A stretch of DNA of 64,000 nucleotides from an uncultured Bacteroides sp. (GTDB taxonomy: Bacteria > Bacteroidota > Bacteroidia > Bacteroidales > Bacteroidaceae): contig NZ_CAJLKP010000012.1 of the NCBI RefSeq assembly GCF_905207245.1, positions 1 to 64,000 of the forward strand, written 5' to 3'. The first letter of the stretch is position 1. Every line of letters begins with the position of its first letter. This document shows positions 1-7,609 of this stretch, piece by piece. The notes beneath the pieces were generated by a model that saw nothing but the letters and a program-made list of their open reading frames with translations, made no database searches and had not been told where the DNA came from. The position numbers and the translations under genes are program-made.

Positions 1-71
1 TATTTTTTCTTCTTACCGTCCACTGACGGCGGAGTTAAATATCTGATTTCTGATTGAACTTGTTGTGCCAT
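1..71 (-). CDS. rpsR: 30S ribosomal protein S18, N-terminal fragment cut by window edge
   Basis: Only the first 23 codons lie in the window; the gene runs off the left edge. The reading begins MAQQVQSEIRYLTPPSVDGK and continues with a lysine run, which is the start of S18 in Bacteroides. S18 sits in the platform of the 30S subunit and pairs with S6. The ATG lies two bases after the rpsF stop codon, so the two genes are co-transcribed in the usual rpsF-rpsR order. Confidence 0.9.
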   Translation of the reverse strand, partial: MAQQVQSEIRYLTPPSVDGKKKK

Positions 72-73
72 GA

Positions 74-418
74 TTAATCCTCCTTTTTAGTTGATTTAAC
101 ACTTCTTCTCTTCGCAGCGTATTCAGCAGCGTACTTGTCTTGCTTGAAAGTCAAGAAACGGATAACGCGCTCATCACGACGGAAGTTAAGCTCTAACTTG
201 TCAATTACAGTAGGGTCTGCATTGAACTCAATCAGCTGATAGAAACCTGTAGACTTCTTCTGGATAGGATAAGCCAGTTTTTTCAGTCCCCAGTTCTCTT
301 CATTTACAATCTCAGCACCTTCAGCAGTAAGGATGCCTTTGAATTTTTCTACCGCTTCCTTCATCTGAACATCAGACAAAACGGGAGTTAAAATGAAAAC
401 GGTTTCGTATTGATTCAT
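74..418 (-). CDS. rpsF: 30S ribosomal protein S6
   Basis: A 114-residue protein of the normal length for S6, which binds the central domain of 16S rRNA together with S18. It starts MNQYETVFILTPVLSD, typical of S6, and has the family's conserved centre around NWGLKKLAYPIQKKSTGFYQ, ending in a basic tail. The start is preceded by a complete Bacteroides promoter at 465-495. The gene is followed directly by rpsR, so this is the first gene of the ribosomal operon. No abnormality is seen. Confidence 0.97.
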   Translation of the reverse strand: MNQYETVFILTPVLSDVQMKEAVEKFKGILTAEGAEIVNEENWGLKKLAYPIQKKSTGFYQLIEFNADPTVIDKLELNFRRDERVIRFLTFKQDKYAAEYAAKRRSVKSTKKED

Positions 419-464
419 ACTTGTTTAATTAATGAATTAATAATTCGTTTAAAAATTTGCGGTG

Positions 465-495
465 CAAAGGTAGGGATTTTATTTTGAACCACAAA
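465..495 (-). promoter_or_regulatory. Promoter of rpsF-rpsR, complete -33/-7 pair
   Basis: On the minus strand, TTTG at 495-492 is followed after 19 bases by TACCTTTG at 472-465, an exact match to the Bacteroides primary sigma consensus TTTG-N19-21-TAnnTTTG. Transcription would start near 458, about 40 bases before the rpsF ATG. This is one of only two promoters in the window with both boxes, as expected for a constitutive ribosomal operon. Confidence 0.8.
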
Positions 496-545
496 CATTT
501 AATGTTTTTTTGTGCCCGAAGATAGGATTTATCACAGAAGTGACT

Positions 546-553
546 TACCTTTG
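546..553 (+). promoter_or_regulatory. -7 box of the MarR-family gene
   Basis: TACCTTTG matches the Bacteroides -7 consensus TAnnTTTG. It lies 25 bases before the ATG at 578, and no clear TTTG -33 box is present upstream. Its position inside the longest possible open frame (from 512) shows that translation must begin downstream, at 578. Confidence 0.55.
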
Positions 554-577
554 CAAAGTTGTTTAAACAATAATTTC

Positions 578-1024
578 ATGATCGAGCAATTTAACTTTGA
601 CATCCGGCTGATTTTTGCCATCCTGAACGGTAAAGTATCTGCCGCCATCAACCGGAAACTGTCCCGTAACTTCCGCCAGAACGGTTTGGAGATTACGCCG
701 GAGCAGTGGACCGTCCTCATCTTTTTGTGGGAAAAAGACGGAGTGACGCAACAAGAGTTGTGTAATGCAACTTTTAAAGACAAGCCCAGCATGACGCGCC
801 TCATCGACAATATGGAACGTCAGCACTTGGTTGTCCGCATCTCTGATAAAAAAGATCGCCGCACCAATCTCATCCACCTCACCAAAGACGGAAAGGAACT
901 GGAAGAACGTGCACGCCTCATTGCCAACCAAACCTTGAAAGAGGCATTGCATGGCATCACCGTAGAAGAATTGAGAATAAGTCAGGAAGTATTGAGAAAG
1001 ATATTTTTCAATACGAAAGACTAA
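578..1024 (+). CDS. MarR family transcriptional regulator
   Basis: A 148-residue protein with the MarR winged-helix layout: an N-terminal dimer helix, helix-turn-helix around residues 45-85 (ITPEQWTVLIFLWEKDGVTQ then DKPSMTRLIDNMERQ), and a wing at DKKDRRTNLIHLT with the family's conserved D-x-R motif. Such proteins are dimeric repressors that release DNA on binding small aromatic or oxidizing ligands. The ligand and target here are unknown. The start at 578 is chosen because a -7 box lies at 546-553. It faces away from rpsF, and an imperfect inverted repeat follows it. No neighbouring target gene such as an efflux pump is evident. Confidence 0.85.
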   Translation: MIEQFNFDIRLIFAILNGKVSAAINRKLSRNFRQNGLEITPEQWTVLIFLWEKDGVTQQELCNATFKDKPSMTRLIDNMERQHLVVRISDKKDRRTNLIHLTKDGKELEERARLIANQTLKEALHGITVEELRISQEVLRKIFFNTKD

Positions 1025-1028
1025 AATA

Positions 1029-1119
1029 AATGAAGAATACAGAATGAGGAATGAAGAGGCTCAGGCAAAAGATGTGGTATTCAGCCTCATTTTTCATCCT
1101 TCATTCTTCATTCTTCATT
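1029..1119. repeat. Imperfect inverted repeat of GAAGAAT-type units
   Basis: The left arm (1029-1064) is built of AATGAAGAAT-like units and the right arm (1081-1119) holds their reverse complements (ATTCTTCATTCTTCATT). About 16 bases form the loop. It lies just after the MarR stop codon and could form an RNA hairpin that ends or stabilizes that transcript, although no T-run follows immediately. Confidence 0.6.
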
Positions 1120-1213
1120 AAAATATGGTTTTTTTGCAAAAATAATTTCGCTTGTTAAAGAATTATGCTTTTCTTTGTGACTAGAATATAATAATCTATT
1201 AAAATACACACAC

Positions 1214-1390
1214 ATGAAAGGTTTATTAAAAAATCTGGGCTTGATATTAGTCTTGGTAGGAGCTGTAATGTTAGTTGCATGTTCCTTTACAGGTAATGTA
1301 AACAACAATGCCATTTTAGGAACATCAGCTGTTCTGATGGTATTGGGATTAATTGCATATATCGCCATCAATAAAAGATTGGCTGACTGA
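1214..1390 (+). CDS. Small membrane protein, 58 residues
   Basis: This short frame begins MKGLLKNLGLILVLVGAVML and ends NKRLAD. It has two hydrophobic stretches, roughly residues 5-23 and 34-51, separated by a short polar turn (SFTGNVNNN), so it should be a two-helix inner-membrane hairpin. A lipobox-like VAC sits at the end of the first helix and would make a lipoprotein an alternative. The function is not recognised. Support for a real gene: an A-rich leader, an ATG start, a protein-like pattern, and the strong terminator at 1395-1453 directly after the stop. Confidence 0.7.
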   Translation: MKGLLKNLGLILVLVGAVMLVACSFTGNVNNNAILGTSAVLMVLGLIAYIAINKRLAD

Positions 1391-1394
1391 TATC

Positions 1395-1453
1395 GGAAAA
1401 AGAATAAAAAAGGCGGTTGCTTTCATAGCAACCGCCTTTTTTATTCTTTTTCC
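1395..1453. terminator. Bidirectional terminator, perfect 27-bp stem
   Basis: Bases 1395-1421 and 1427-1453 are exact reverse complements around a five-base loop. The GC core (GGCGGTTGCT) is flanked on both sides by the same A/T tract, so on either strand the hairpin is followed by TTTTTTATTCTTTTT. It serves the 58-residue protein gene on the plus strand and rprY, whose stop is at 1589, on the minus strand. Confidence 0.9.
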
Positions 1454-1588
1454 ATCAATCGACAAGGGATTCAGTTCACAAAAGACAAGGAGAGATAGCC
1501 TCTAAAATCGTTGTCAACTTTGGTCTCATCCCTTTGTTAACTCCAACCTTGTCCCTTCGTCAACTAAAACACCTCGTCTACTCCCTCC

Positions 1589-2290
1589 TTAAGATTCCGG
1601 TTCCGGTGTAATCAGTTTATAACCTTTTCCGTGAATATTGATAATTTCAATAGAAGGATCTTCTTTCAAATGCTTACGCAACTTCGTGATATACACGTCC
1701 ATACTACGGGCATTGAAATAATTGTCATCAATCCAGATAGTCTTCAACGCAAAGTCACGTTGCAGGATTTCGTTAGCATGAGCACAAAGCAAGCCCAGAA
1801 GTTCAGACTCTTTGGTAGTCAGCTTCGTCTGCTTGTCAGGTGTCGATAAAATCTGTTTCTGTGTGTCGAAAGTAAACATACCAATCTTGTAGATATTGCT
1901 TTCTTTGTTCTTCTTTCCACGAACACGTCTCAGGATAGCTTCAATTCTGAAGGTCAGCTCTTCCATACTGAACGGCTTGGTGATGTAATCATCCGCACCA
2001 ATCTTAAAGCCTTCCAGAATATCTTCTTTCAGTGTCTTTGCAGTCAGGAAGATGATAGGAATTTCGGCATTTGCAGCACGCACTTCCTGAGCCAGTGTAA
2101 AGCCGTCTTTCTTCGGCATCATCACGTCAAACACACACAAGTCATATTTATTCTTCAGAAAAGCTTTGTATCCAGCTTCACCATCGGGATATAACTCGGC
2201 GGAATAACCTTTCGCCTGTAAATATTCTCTTAAAAGCATGCCAAGATTTTCATCATCTTCGCACAATAAAATACGCAGTTTCTCGTCCAT
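1589..2290 (-). CDS. rprY: Response regulator RprY, OmpR/PhoB type
   Basis: A 233-residue DNA-binding response regulator. The receiver domain (about 5-120) shows the acidic pocket at CEDDE, the phospho-acceptor Asp55 in CVFDVMMPKKDG, and the switch lysine in ITKPFSMEEL. The winged-helix output domain (about 135-228) ends with the usual INIHGKGYKL. It lies four bases after its cognate sensor kinase gene, so the pair is one transcript. The sequence and gene order match the Bacteroides RprX/RprY system, first described from tetracycline-related work; its physiological signal is not settled. Confidence 0.9.
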   Translation of the reverse strand: MDEKLRILLCEDDENLGMLLREYLQAKGYSAELYPDGEAGYKAFLKNKYDLCVFDVMMPKKDGFTLAQEVRAANAEIPIIFLTAKTLKEDILEGFKIGADDYITKPFSMEELTFRIEAILRRVRGKKNKESNIYKIGMFTFDTQKQILSTPDKQTKLTTKESELLGLLCAHANEILQRDFALKTIWIDDNYFNARSMDVYITKLRKHLKEDPSIEIINIHGKGYKLITPEPES

Positions 2291-2294
2291 ATCA

Positions 2295-3827
2295 TTAATT
2301 TTTAAGTAAAGGTAATGCTATAATAAATTTAGTTCCAACGTTCAGCTCGCTCTCTGCCCGAATGGTTCCCTTGTGATCTGTAATGATTTTCTTCACATAG
2401 GAAAGCCCCAGCCCGAAGCCTTTCACGTCGTGCAGATTACCTGTATGCACGCGATAGAACTTTTCAAATATCTTTTTTAAATTCTCTTTCTTAATACCTA
2501 TACCGTTATCCTGGATAGAAATCATCAGCTTGCCCGGTTCATTCCAGGTCCTCACTTTCAATTCCAAATCCTCATCCGGTCTCTTATACTTCACCGCATT
2601 ATCCATCAGATTGAAAATCACATTGGTAAGATGCATCTCATCTGCAAAGATATTCGGGTCTGTTGCGTCCAGTTCCGATTCTATATTACCGTTATAACGC
2701 TCCACCTTCAAGGTAAAAGTGTTGATAACACCAGTAATCAATTCGTTGGCATCCAGTTCCTTCATCTTTAAGGTTGCCCGTTGCTTGTCGAACATCGACA
2801 TCTGGAGCACCTTCTCTACCTGGAACCTCAACCGCTTCGTTTCATCATTAATCACCGTCGATATATGCTGGAACATGGCAGGTGACTTGCCCACTGCAGG
2901 GTCTTTTAACATCTGTGCTGCCAGCGAAATGGTCGATATCGGTGTCTTGAACTCATGCGTCATGTTGTTGATAAAGTCATTCTTCATCTCCGTCAGCTTC
3001 TTTTGGCGGAACACGATGTAAATCGTGAATATAAATGTTATCAACAGCACAAAGGTGAATATCATCGACGGTATCATAAAGCTGACCGAATCGAAAATAT
3101 AATCCCTTTTTCCCGGAAAGTGTATCTTTACGGTACTCATGCGGGCAGGCGGGTCGTTCAGGAATAAAGGCTGAGAATAAGAGGTCTCACTTCCTTCATC
3201 AACATAGTCCGAACACCGGTATACCTCACGTCCATCCCGGTCAATCACTCTAAAGTGATACTTCAGATCAATACCATTATCAACCAAACCCGACTTTAAA
3301 TACTGGTCCAGATTCTTAAAGTTGACACGTTCCTCAACCGGTTTACTACTCACCGTATATAACATCTGCCAGGCAACTTCATCCAACAAAGCGCGCTGGT
3401 ATAGATAACGGTTTTTTATAAAATCAGCCTGCGAACGGGCTGTCTGAGGTATCGTTTTGGTACCATGCTTGCGCGAAATCATCGCACGTGGCAACTCCGA
3501 TTGAGTGCTGGTTATTGTTCGCAGTTCCATCACCGGATACTTGGAACCATCCGGCGATGTTGCTGTAAATTGCTCAACCTGCACCACCGACTTGCCTTGT
3601 TCCCAAGCTCTCTTTTCTGCCTCGGAGATATCCTCCCGTAACCAACGGTCAACTTCCGCGGACTCCACATCTTTGGAAGCTGCCATCAGGCCACGCTTCA
3701 CGGCTTCATCAAATTGCTCGTTACGCATCTTTACCATCTCTTCTATGTAGCTGATTTGCAGGTACAATAGACTGAGGAAAGATAGCCCCATAACGACGCC
3801 TAATATCCATATAGTTGACTTCTTCAT
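2295..3827 (-). CDS. rprX: Sensor histidine kinase RprX
   Basis: A 510-residue membrane sensor kinase. A transmembrane helix at residues 5-25 is followed by a periplasmic sensor region of about 225 residues, a second helix (MIFTFVLLITFIFTIYIVF), a dimerization domain with the phospho-acceptor His291 in NMTHEFKTP, and an ATPase domain with the N box (NVIFNLMDNAVKY), DNGIG and GFGLGLSYV. ATG 3827 is preferred over GTG 3833 because the extra two codons add nothing and overlap a TAATTTTG sequence. A second -7-like box is at 3973-3966. It phosphorylates RprY, encoded immediately downstream. Confidence 0.9.
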   Translation of the reverse strand: MKKSTIWILGVVMGLSFLSLLYLQISYIEEMVKMRNEQFDEAVKRGLMAASKDVESAEVDRWLREDISEAEKRAWEQGKSVVQVEQFTATSPDGSKYPVMELRTITSTQSELPRAMISRKHGTKTIPQTARSQADFIKNRYLYQRALLDEVAWQMLYTVSSKPVEERVNFKNLDQYLKSGLVDNGIDLKYHFRVIDRDGREVYRCSDYVDEGSETSYSQPLFLNDPPARMSTVKIHFPGKRDYIFDSVSFMIPSMIFTFVLLITFIFTIYIVFRQKKLTEMKNDFINNMTHEFKTPISTISLAAQMLKDPAVGKSPAMFQHISTVINDETKRLRFQVEKVLQMSMFDKQRATLKMKELDANELITGVINTFTLKVERYNGNIESELDATDPNIFADEMHLTNVIFNLMDNAVKYKRPDEDLELKVRTWNEPGKLMISIQDNGIGIKKENLKKIFEKFYRVHTGNLHDVKGFGLGLSYVKKIITDHKGTIRAESELNVGTKFIIALPLLKN

Positions 3828-4029
3828 AGTCACAAAATTAACACTCCCTAATTAACACTCCTAACGAATTAACCTGATTTAACCGCGAGTTCTCGTAAAT
3901 TAACCGAAAGGCATTTTTTAAGTTGCATTACGAGCATTATAACAAATAGGAGTCTCTTTGGTTTGCAAATTTAATAAAAAATTAATTATTCACATTCACA
4001 TTTGCGTATGTTCTTAATCAGTGTTAATA

Positions 4030-4070
4030 AAAAAGCCATTACCCCTCGTTCTGAGGGAGTAACGGCTTTA
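4030..4070 (-). terminator. Terminator of the EF-G2 gene
   Basis: On the minus strand a stem of about 17 pairs (AAAGCCGTTACTCCCTC against its complement, with two G-T wobbles) and a five-base loop is followed by TTTATT. It lies about 35 bases after the stop codon of the gene ending at 4103 and separates it from rprX. Confidence 0.85.
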
Positions 4071-4102
4071 ACAAATTATAAAAACAGACGAAGTGAAGTC
4101 TT

Positions 4103-6259
4103 TTATTCTTCAGTTTGCTTAGCTTCAAACTCCTTAACGAGCTTGTCTTGTACATCACTAGGAACAAGTTCATAGCTGGCAAACTTCATGATGAACGAAG
4201 CACGTCCTCCGGTCAAAGAGCTCAAGGCTGTAGAGTAGGATGACATCTCCTTCAAAGGAACTTTAGCAATCAGCTTTTCATAACCGGCCTCACTGCTCAT
4301 ACCCATAATCATGGCACGACGTCCCTGCAAGTCACCCATTACATCACCCATTCTATCCGACGGAACAAATACTTCCACGTCATAGATAGGTTCAAGAATC
4401 TTTGGACCTGCATTCTTAAATGCTTCGCTGAACGCATTACGCCCTGCCAGCATGAAAGAGATTTCATTGGAATCTACCGGGTGCATCTTACCATCATATA
4501 CAATCACACGCACATCACGGGCATACGAACCGGTCAGCGGCCCCTGCTCCATGCGGGACATGATACCTTTGAGGATAGCAGGCAAGAAACGGGCGTCAAT
4601 AGAGCCACCCACGATACTATTAATGAATACCAACTTACCACCCCATTCCAATGGAACTTCTTCAGTACCTTTCACATTAATCTTAAATTCCTGGCCACCG
4701 AATTTATAAGTATCGGGCACCGGCATTCCTTCGTAGTAAGGCTCAACAATCAGATGCACTTCACCGAACTGGCCTGCACCACCCGACTGTTTCTTATGAC
4801 GGTAGTCTGCTCGAGACGCTTTTGTAATCGTTTCACGATATGGAATTCTCGGTTCTTCAAACTTGATTTGCAATTTTTCATTGTTTTCCAAACGCCATTT
4901 CAATGTACGCAGGTGGAATTCACCTTGCCCATGAACGATAGTCTGGCGCAATTCCTTGGATTGTTCTACCACCCAAGTCGGATCTTCCTCGCGCATACGG
5001 TTGAGGATAACCATCATTTTCTCCGTATCAGCCTCATTCAAAGGTTTGATGGCGCGAGAATACTTGGAATTCGGGTATTTAATAAAGTTGAATCGATTTT
5101 CAGTACCTTTACCATTCAGCGTATTACCGGTATGCACATCTTTCAGCTTCACGGTACAGCCGATGTCACCGGCCACCATCTCTTCTACCTTGATGCGGTT
5201 GGCACCCGCACAAGCATATATTTGGGCGATACGTTCTTTCGAACCACGGTCAGCATTCGTAAAGTCATCACCTTCGTGCACTTTACCACTCATCACCTTG
5301 AAGTACTGAACATCTCCGATATGAGGTTCAACGGCTGTCTTGAAGAAATAAAGGGAAGTCGGACCATTAGAATCCGGTTTCACCACTTCACCGCGAGTAT
5401 TATGTACCGGAGGCATTTCGTCCACAAAAGGAACTACATTACCCAAAAACTCCATCAGACGGCGCACGCCCATATCTTTACCTGCACACACGCAGAACAC
5501 AGGGAACATTCCACGGGAAGCCAACCCCTTGCGGATACCTTCGCGCATTTCGTCTTCCGTCAGTGATTCCTGTTCAAAGAATTTTTCCATCAGGCTTTCG
5601 TCGTGTTCGGCAGCGGCTTCCACCAGTGCTTTATGCAGTTCGGTTGCTTTTTCCATTTCCTCTGCAGGAACATCTTCAATTGTAGGCGCACCACCTTCGG
5701 GTCCCCACGAATATTTTTTCATCAGAAGTACATCAATCAACGAATTGAAGTTCGGTCCGGTAGCCAGCGGATATTGCACAGGAACTACCTTCGAACCATA
5801 AGCTGACTTCAACTGCTCCAATACCATATCATAATCACACTTTTCATGGTCGAGCTGGTTTACCAGGAAGATGACCGGTTTACCCAATTTTTCCGTATAG
5901 CGAAAGTGGTTTTGGGTACCTACTTCCGGACCATATTGCCCATTCAGAAGTAATATCGCAGTATCAGTAACATTAAGCGCCGTCATGGCTGCTCCTACAA
6001 AGTCATCACTACCCGGACAGTCTATGATGTTCAGTTTCTTACCACCCCATTCTACATGATAAACGGTGGAAAACACAGAATAGCCATATTCCTGCTCCAC
6101 CGGGAAGTAATCGCTGACTGTATTCTTGGCAGTAATTCTGCCGCGACGTTTTATAATACCACCCTCAAAGAGCAGCGCTTCTGTGAGAGTGGTTTTACCC
6201 GAGCCGTCATTGCCAAGCAGGGCAATGTTCTTAATTTCATTCGTCTGATATACTTTCAT
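4103..6259 (-). CDS. fusA2: Elongation factor G paralogue EF-G2, degenerate GTPase centre
   Basis: A 718-residue protein with all five EF-G domains (GTPase about 8-275, then domains II to V), length normal for EF-G. It should bind the ribosome and translocate tRNA-mRNA. Several GTPase signatures differ from ordinary EF-G: the P-loop is GNDGSGKT (16-23); the switch I RGITIT is replaced by YGYSVF (58-63); the DTPGH motif is DCPGS (80-84), so the catalytic histidine is Ser84; and NKxD is NQLD. Bacteroides carries such a paralogue, EF-G2, beside normal EF-G; it has been reported to support translation without GTP hydrolysis during carbon starvation. The gene is monocistronic with its own terminator. 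Confidence 0.9.
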   Translation of the reverse strand: MKVYQTNEIKNIALLGNDGSGKTTLTEALLFEGGIIKRRGRITAKNTVSDYFPVEQEYGYSVFSTVYHVEWGGKKLNIIDCPGSDDFVGAAMTALNVTDTAILLLNGQYGPEVGTQNHFRYTEKLGKPVIFLVNQLDHEKCDYDMVLEQLKSAYGSKVVPVQYPLATGPNFNSLIDVLLMKKYSWGPEGGAPTIEDVPAEEMEKATELHKALVEAAAEHDESLMEKFFEQESLTEDEMREGIRKGLASRGMFPVFCVCAGKDMGVRRLMEFLGNVVPFVDEMPPVHNTRGEVVKPDSNGPTSLYFFKTAVEPHIGDVQYFKVMSGKVHEGDDFTNADRGSKERIAQIYACAGANRIKVEEMVAGDIGCTVKLKDVHTGNTLNGKGTENRFNFIKYPNSKYSRAIKPLNEADTEKMMVILNRMREEDPTWVVEQSKELRQTIVHGQGEFHLRTLKWRLENNEKLQIKFEEPRIPYRETITKASRADYRHKKQSGGAGQFGEVHLIVEPYYEGMPVPDTYKFGGQEFKINVKGTEEVPLEWGGKLVFINSIVGGSIDARFLPAILKGIMSRMEQGPLTGSYARDVRVIVYDGKMHPVDSNEISFMLAGRNAFSEAFKNAGPKILEPIYDVEVFVPSDRMGDVMGDLQGRRAMIMGMSSEAGYEKLIAKVPLKEMSSYSTALSSLTGGRASFIMKFASYELVPSDVQDKLVKEFEAKQTEE

Positions 6260-6288
6260 GATATATAAGATTTAAAATGAATAATTCA

Positions 6289-6304
6289 GTATGCCTTCGC
6301 ATAC
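6289..6304 (-). promoter_or_regulatory. Leader hairpin of the EF-G2 gene
   Basis: On the minus strand GTATGC-GAAG-GCATAC forms a perfect six-pair stem with a four-base loop. It lies about 30 bases before the EF-G2 start codon and downstream of the predicted -7 box, hence in the mRNA leader. It may affect stability or ribosome access; this is inference. Confidence 0.45.
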
Positions 6305-6324
6305 CCTTAACTTTTAGTGAGGCG

Positions 6325-6332
6325 CAAATTAT
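6325..6332 (-). promoter_or_regulatory. Candidate -7 box of the EF-G2 gene
   Basis: ATAATTTG on the minus strand differs from TAnnTTTG only in the order of the first two bases. No TTTG is present at the -33 position, where TTTC occurs, so an activator would probably be needed. The start of transcription would be near 6319. Confidence 0.4.
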
Positions 6333-6377
6333 GAATTTATCGAAAGAAAAGCAATAATTCGACAGTGTTACTAAACT

Positions 6378-6391
6378 ATGTTCTCTAACAT
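6378..6391. promoter_or_regulatory. Palindrome between divergent EF-G2 and C26 genes
   Basis: ATGTT-CTCT-AACAT is flanked by TGTTAC (6366-6371) and GTAACA (6392-6397). Its centre is about 65 bases upstream of the predicted EF-G2 transcription start, the place where a CRP-like activator would bind. In Bacteroides the CRP-like regulator Cur activates the EF-G2 gene; whether this is its site cannot be decided here. Confidence 0.35.
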
Positions 6392-6453
6392 GTAACAACT
6401 AACAAGAAGATTTTCTTAACTTTACAGTCTAAATCATTATTCCTTAATCTGCA

Positions 6454-7254
6454 ATGAAAAAGCTACTACCCGCCACCGTGTTACTCATTTTCCTGATATT
6501 CGCAGGATGTCGTCCTGACGTCTCATCCCGCAAACAGTCACCGCTCATCGGCATATCCTGCTCACATCCCGGCGATTACTCATCTACACGAATGACTTAC
6601 ACAGAATCTGTGATACGGGCGGGAGGCACTCCCGTACTTATTCCCATCACTACTGATAGCTTTGTGCTGGCAGATATTATCAACCGACTGGATGGAATCA
6701 TCCTGATTGGAGGAGTTGATATACACCCTTCCTACTATAATGAAGAACCTATAGAACAATTGGGGGAAGTAGATTCGATTCGGGATATTTATGACATATC
6801 CCTGATTCGGCTCGCCGCACACCACAAGCTACCAATGTTGGGTATCTGCCGGGGCGAACAACTTATAAATGTAGCCTTCGGTGGTACGCTCTACCAAGAT
6901 ATACCGACTCAGCATCCGGACACTACCATACGGCACAATCAGGAAGAGCCAAGCAGTATACCTACTCATATCGTAAATCTTCTACCCGGTTCTGTCATAG
7001 CTCAGCTTACGGGTAAAACGGAGCTTTTCACGAATACACATCATCATCAGGCGGTGAAACAAATAGCACCGGGATTCCAAATTACGGCATGGGCTACGGA
7101 CAGTATCCCCGAAGCCATTGAAAGCATAGATGGCCGCCCCATCTGGGGAGTACAGTTTCACCCGGAAGCATTGACTGCGGCAGGTGACACTATAGCTGCC
7201 AGATTCTTCCACTTCCTGGTTAATAAAGCAACTGAATTCCGGAAAAGCAAATGA
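6454..7254 (+). CDS. Lipoprotein amidotransferase-like peptidase C26 (gamma-glutamyl hydrolase type)
   Basis: A 266-residue protein with a lipoprotein signal ending FLIFAGC (cysteine at residue 19), followed by a class I glutamine amidotransferase-like fold. The nucleophile is Cys132 in GICRGEQ and the catalytic histidine is His236 in QFHPE. Both match peptidase family C26, whose members cleave gamma-glutamyl bonds (PuuD, folate gamma-glutamyl hydrolase). The membrane anchor suggests a periplasmic role on gamma-glutamyl peptides; the substrate is unknown. It is divergent from the EF-G2 gene. A weak -7 box, TAACTTTA at 6417-6424, lies 30 bases before the start. Confidence 0.85.
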   Translation: MKKLLPATVLLIFLIFAGCRPDVSSRKQSPLIGISCSHPGDYSSTRMTYTESVIRAGGTPVLIPITTDSFVLADIINRLDGIILIGGVDIHPSYYNEEPIEQLGEVDSIRDIYDISLIRLAAHHKLPMLGICRGEQLINVAFGGTLYQDIPTQHPDTTIRHNQEEPSSIPTHIVNLLPGSVIAQLTGKTELFTNTHHHQAVKQIAPGFQITAWATDSIPEAIESIDGRPIWGVQFHPEALTAAGDTIAARFFHFLVNKATEFRKSK

Positions 7255-7284
7255 TAGCTCAATCCAGGACCCAATATTACTAAG

Positions 7285-7430
7285 TCCGTATCAACTCCGT
7301 ACTATCTCCGTAGCAAGTCCGTACCAAGTCCGTATCAAGTCCATGCCTATAGATACGGAGATAGTACGGAGATAGTACGGAGTTGATACGGACTTGATAC
7401 GGAGATTGTACGGAGATAGTACGGGCTTCG
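7285..7430. repeat. 11-mer tandem array folded as a long inverted repeat
   Basis: The left arm has units beginning TCCGTA (last one TCCATG) at 7285, 7296, 7307, 7318, 7329 and 7340. The right arm has units beginning TACGG at 7354, 7365, 7376, 7387, 7398, 7409 and 7420. Both have an exact 11-base period, and the right-arm units (such as TACGGAGATAG and TACGGACTTGA) are reverse complements of left-arm variants. The structure could form a cruciform or a long RNA hairpin. It lies about 30 bases after the C26 gene stop. Confidence 0.9.
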
Positions 7431-7557
7431 TCTTTATCTGTTTTACATATATATTAAGGTACGCGCGAGTTACATTTATCCCCCGAATCGCATTAGTTTG
7501 ACACAAATGACATCCTATTATGAATTATTTTTGTAGGTTAAAGTTATGAAGCATTCC

Positions 7558-7565
7558 TATCTTTG
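7558..7565 (+). promoter_or_regulatory. -7 box of the GH43-GH35 gene
   Basis: TATCTTTG matches TAnnTTTG exactly, with a TTTG at 7530-7533 at a slightly long 24-base spacing. Transcription would start near 7572, leaving a leader of about 38 bases before the ATG at 7610. Confidence 0.6.
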
Positions 7566-7609
7566 CAACAAAAATAATTTAGAAAATAACTATAAATACC
7601 ATTCAAATC

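Noticed and set aside
512..577. Longer N-terminus of the MarR protein
   Set aside because: A -7 box lies inside this stretch, so transcription begins after the upstream start codon.
1108..1371. An 87-codon frame opposite the 58-residue membrane protein
   Set aside because: Its translation lacks protein-like features, whereas the opposite strand encodes two clear hydrophobic helices followed by a terminator.
3828..3833. GTG start for RprX
   Set aside because: It adds only two residues before a good ATG and overlaps a TAATTTTG sequence; the ATG is the simpler choice.
4481..5566. A 361-codon open frame antisense to the EF-G2 gene
   Set aside because: It lies wholly opposite a strongly conserved gene, has low-complexity histidine- and phenylalanine-rich translation, and no promoter or family resemblance.
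7285..7430. Possible CRISPR array
   Set aside because: Units are 11 bases, contiguous and in both orientations, with no spacers and no cas genes nearby. The 38274-38400 array was rejected for the same reason.
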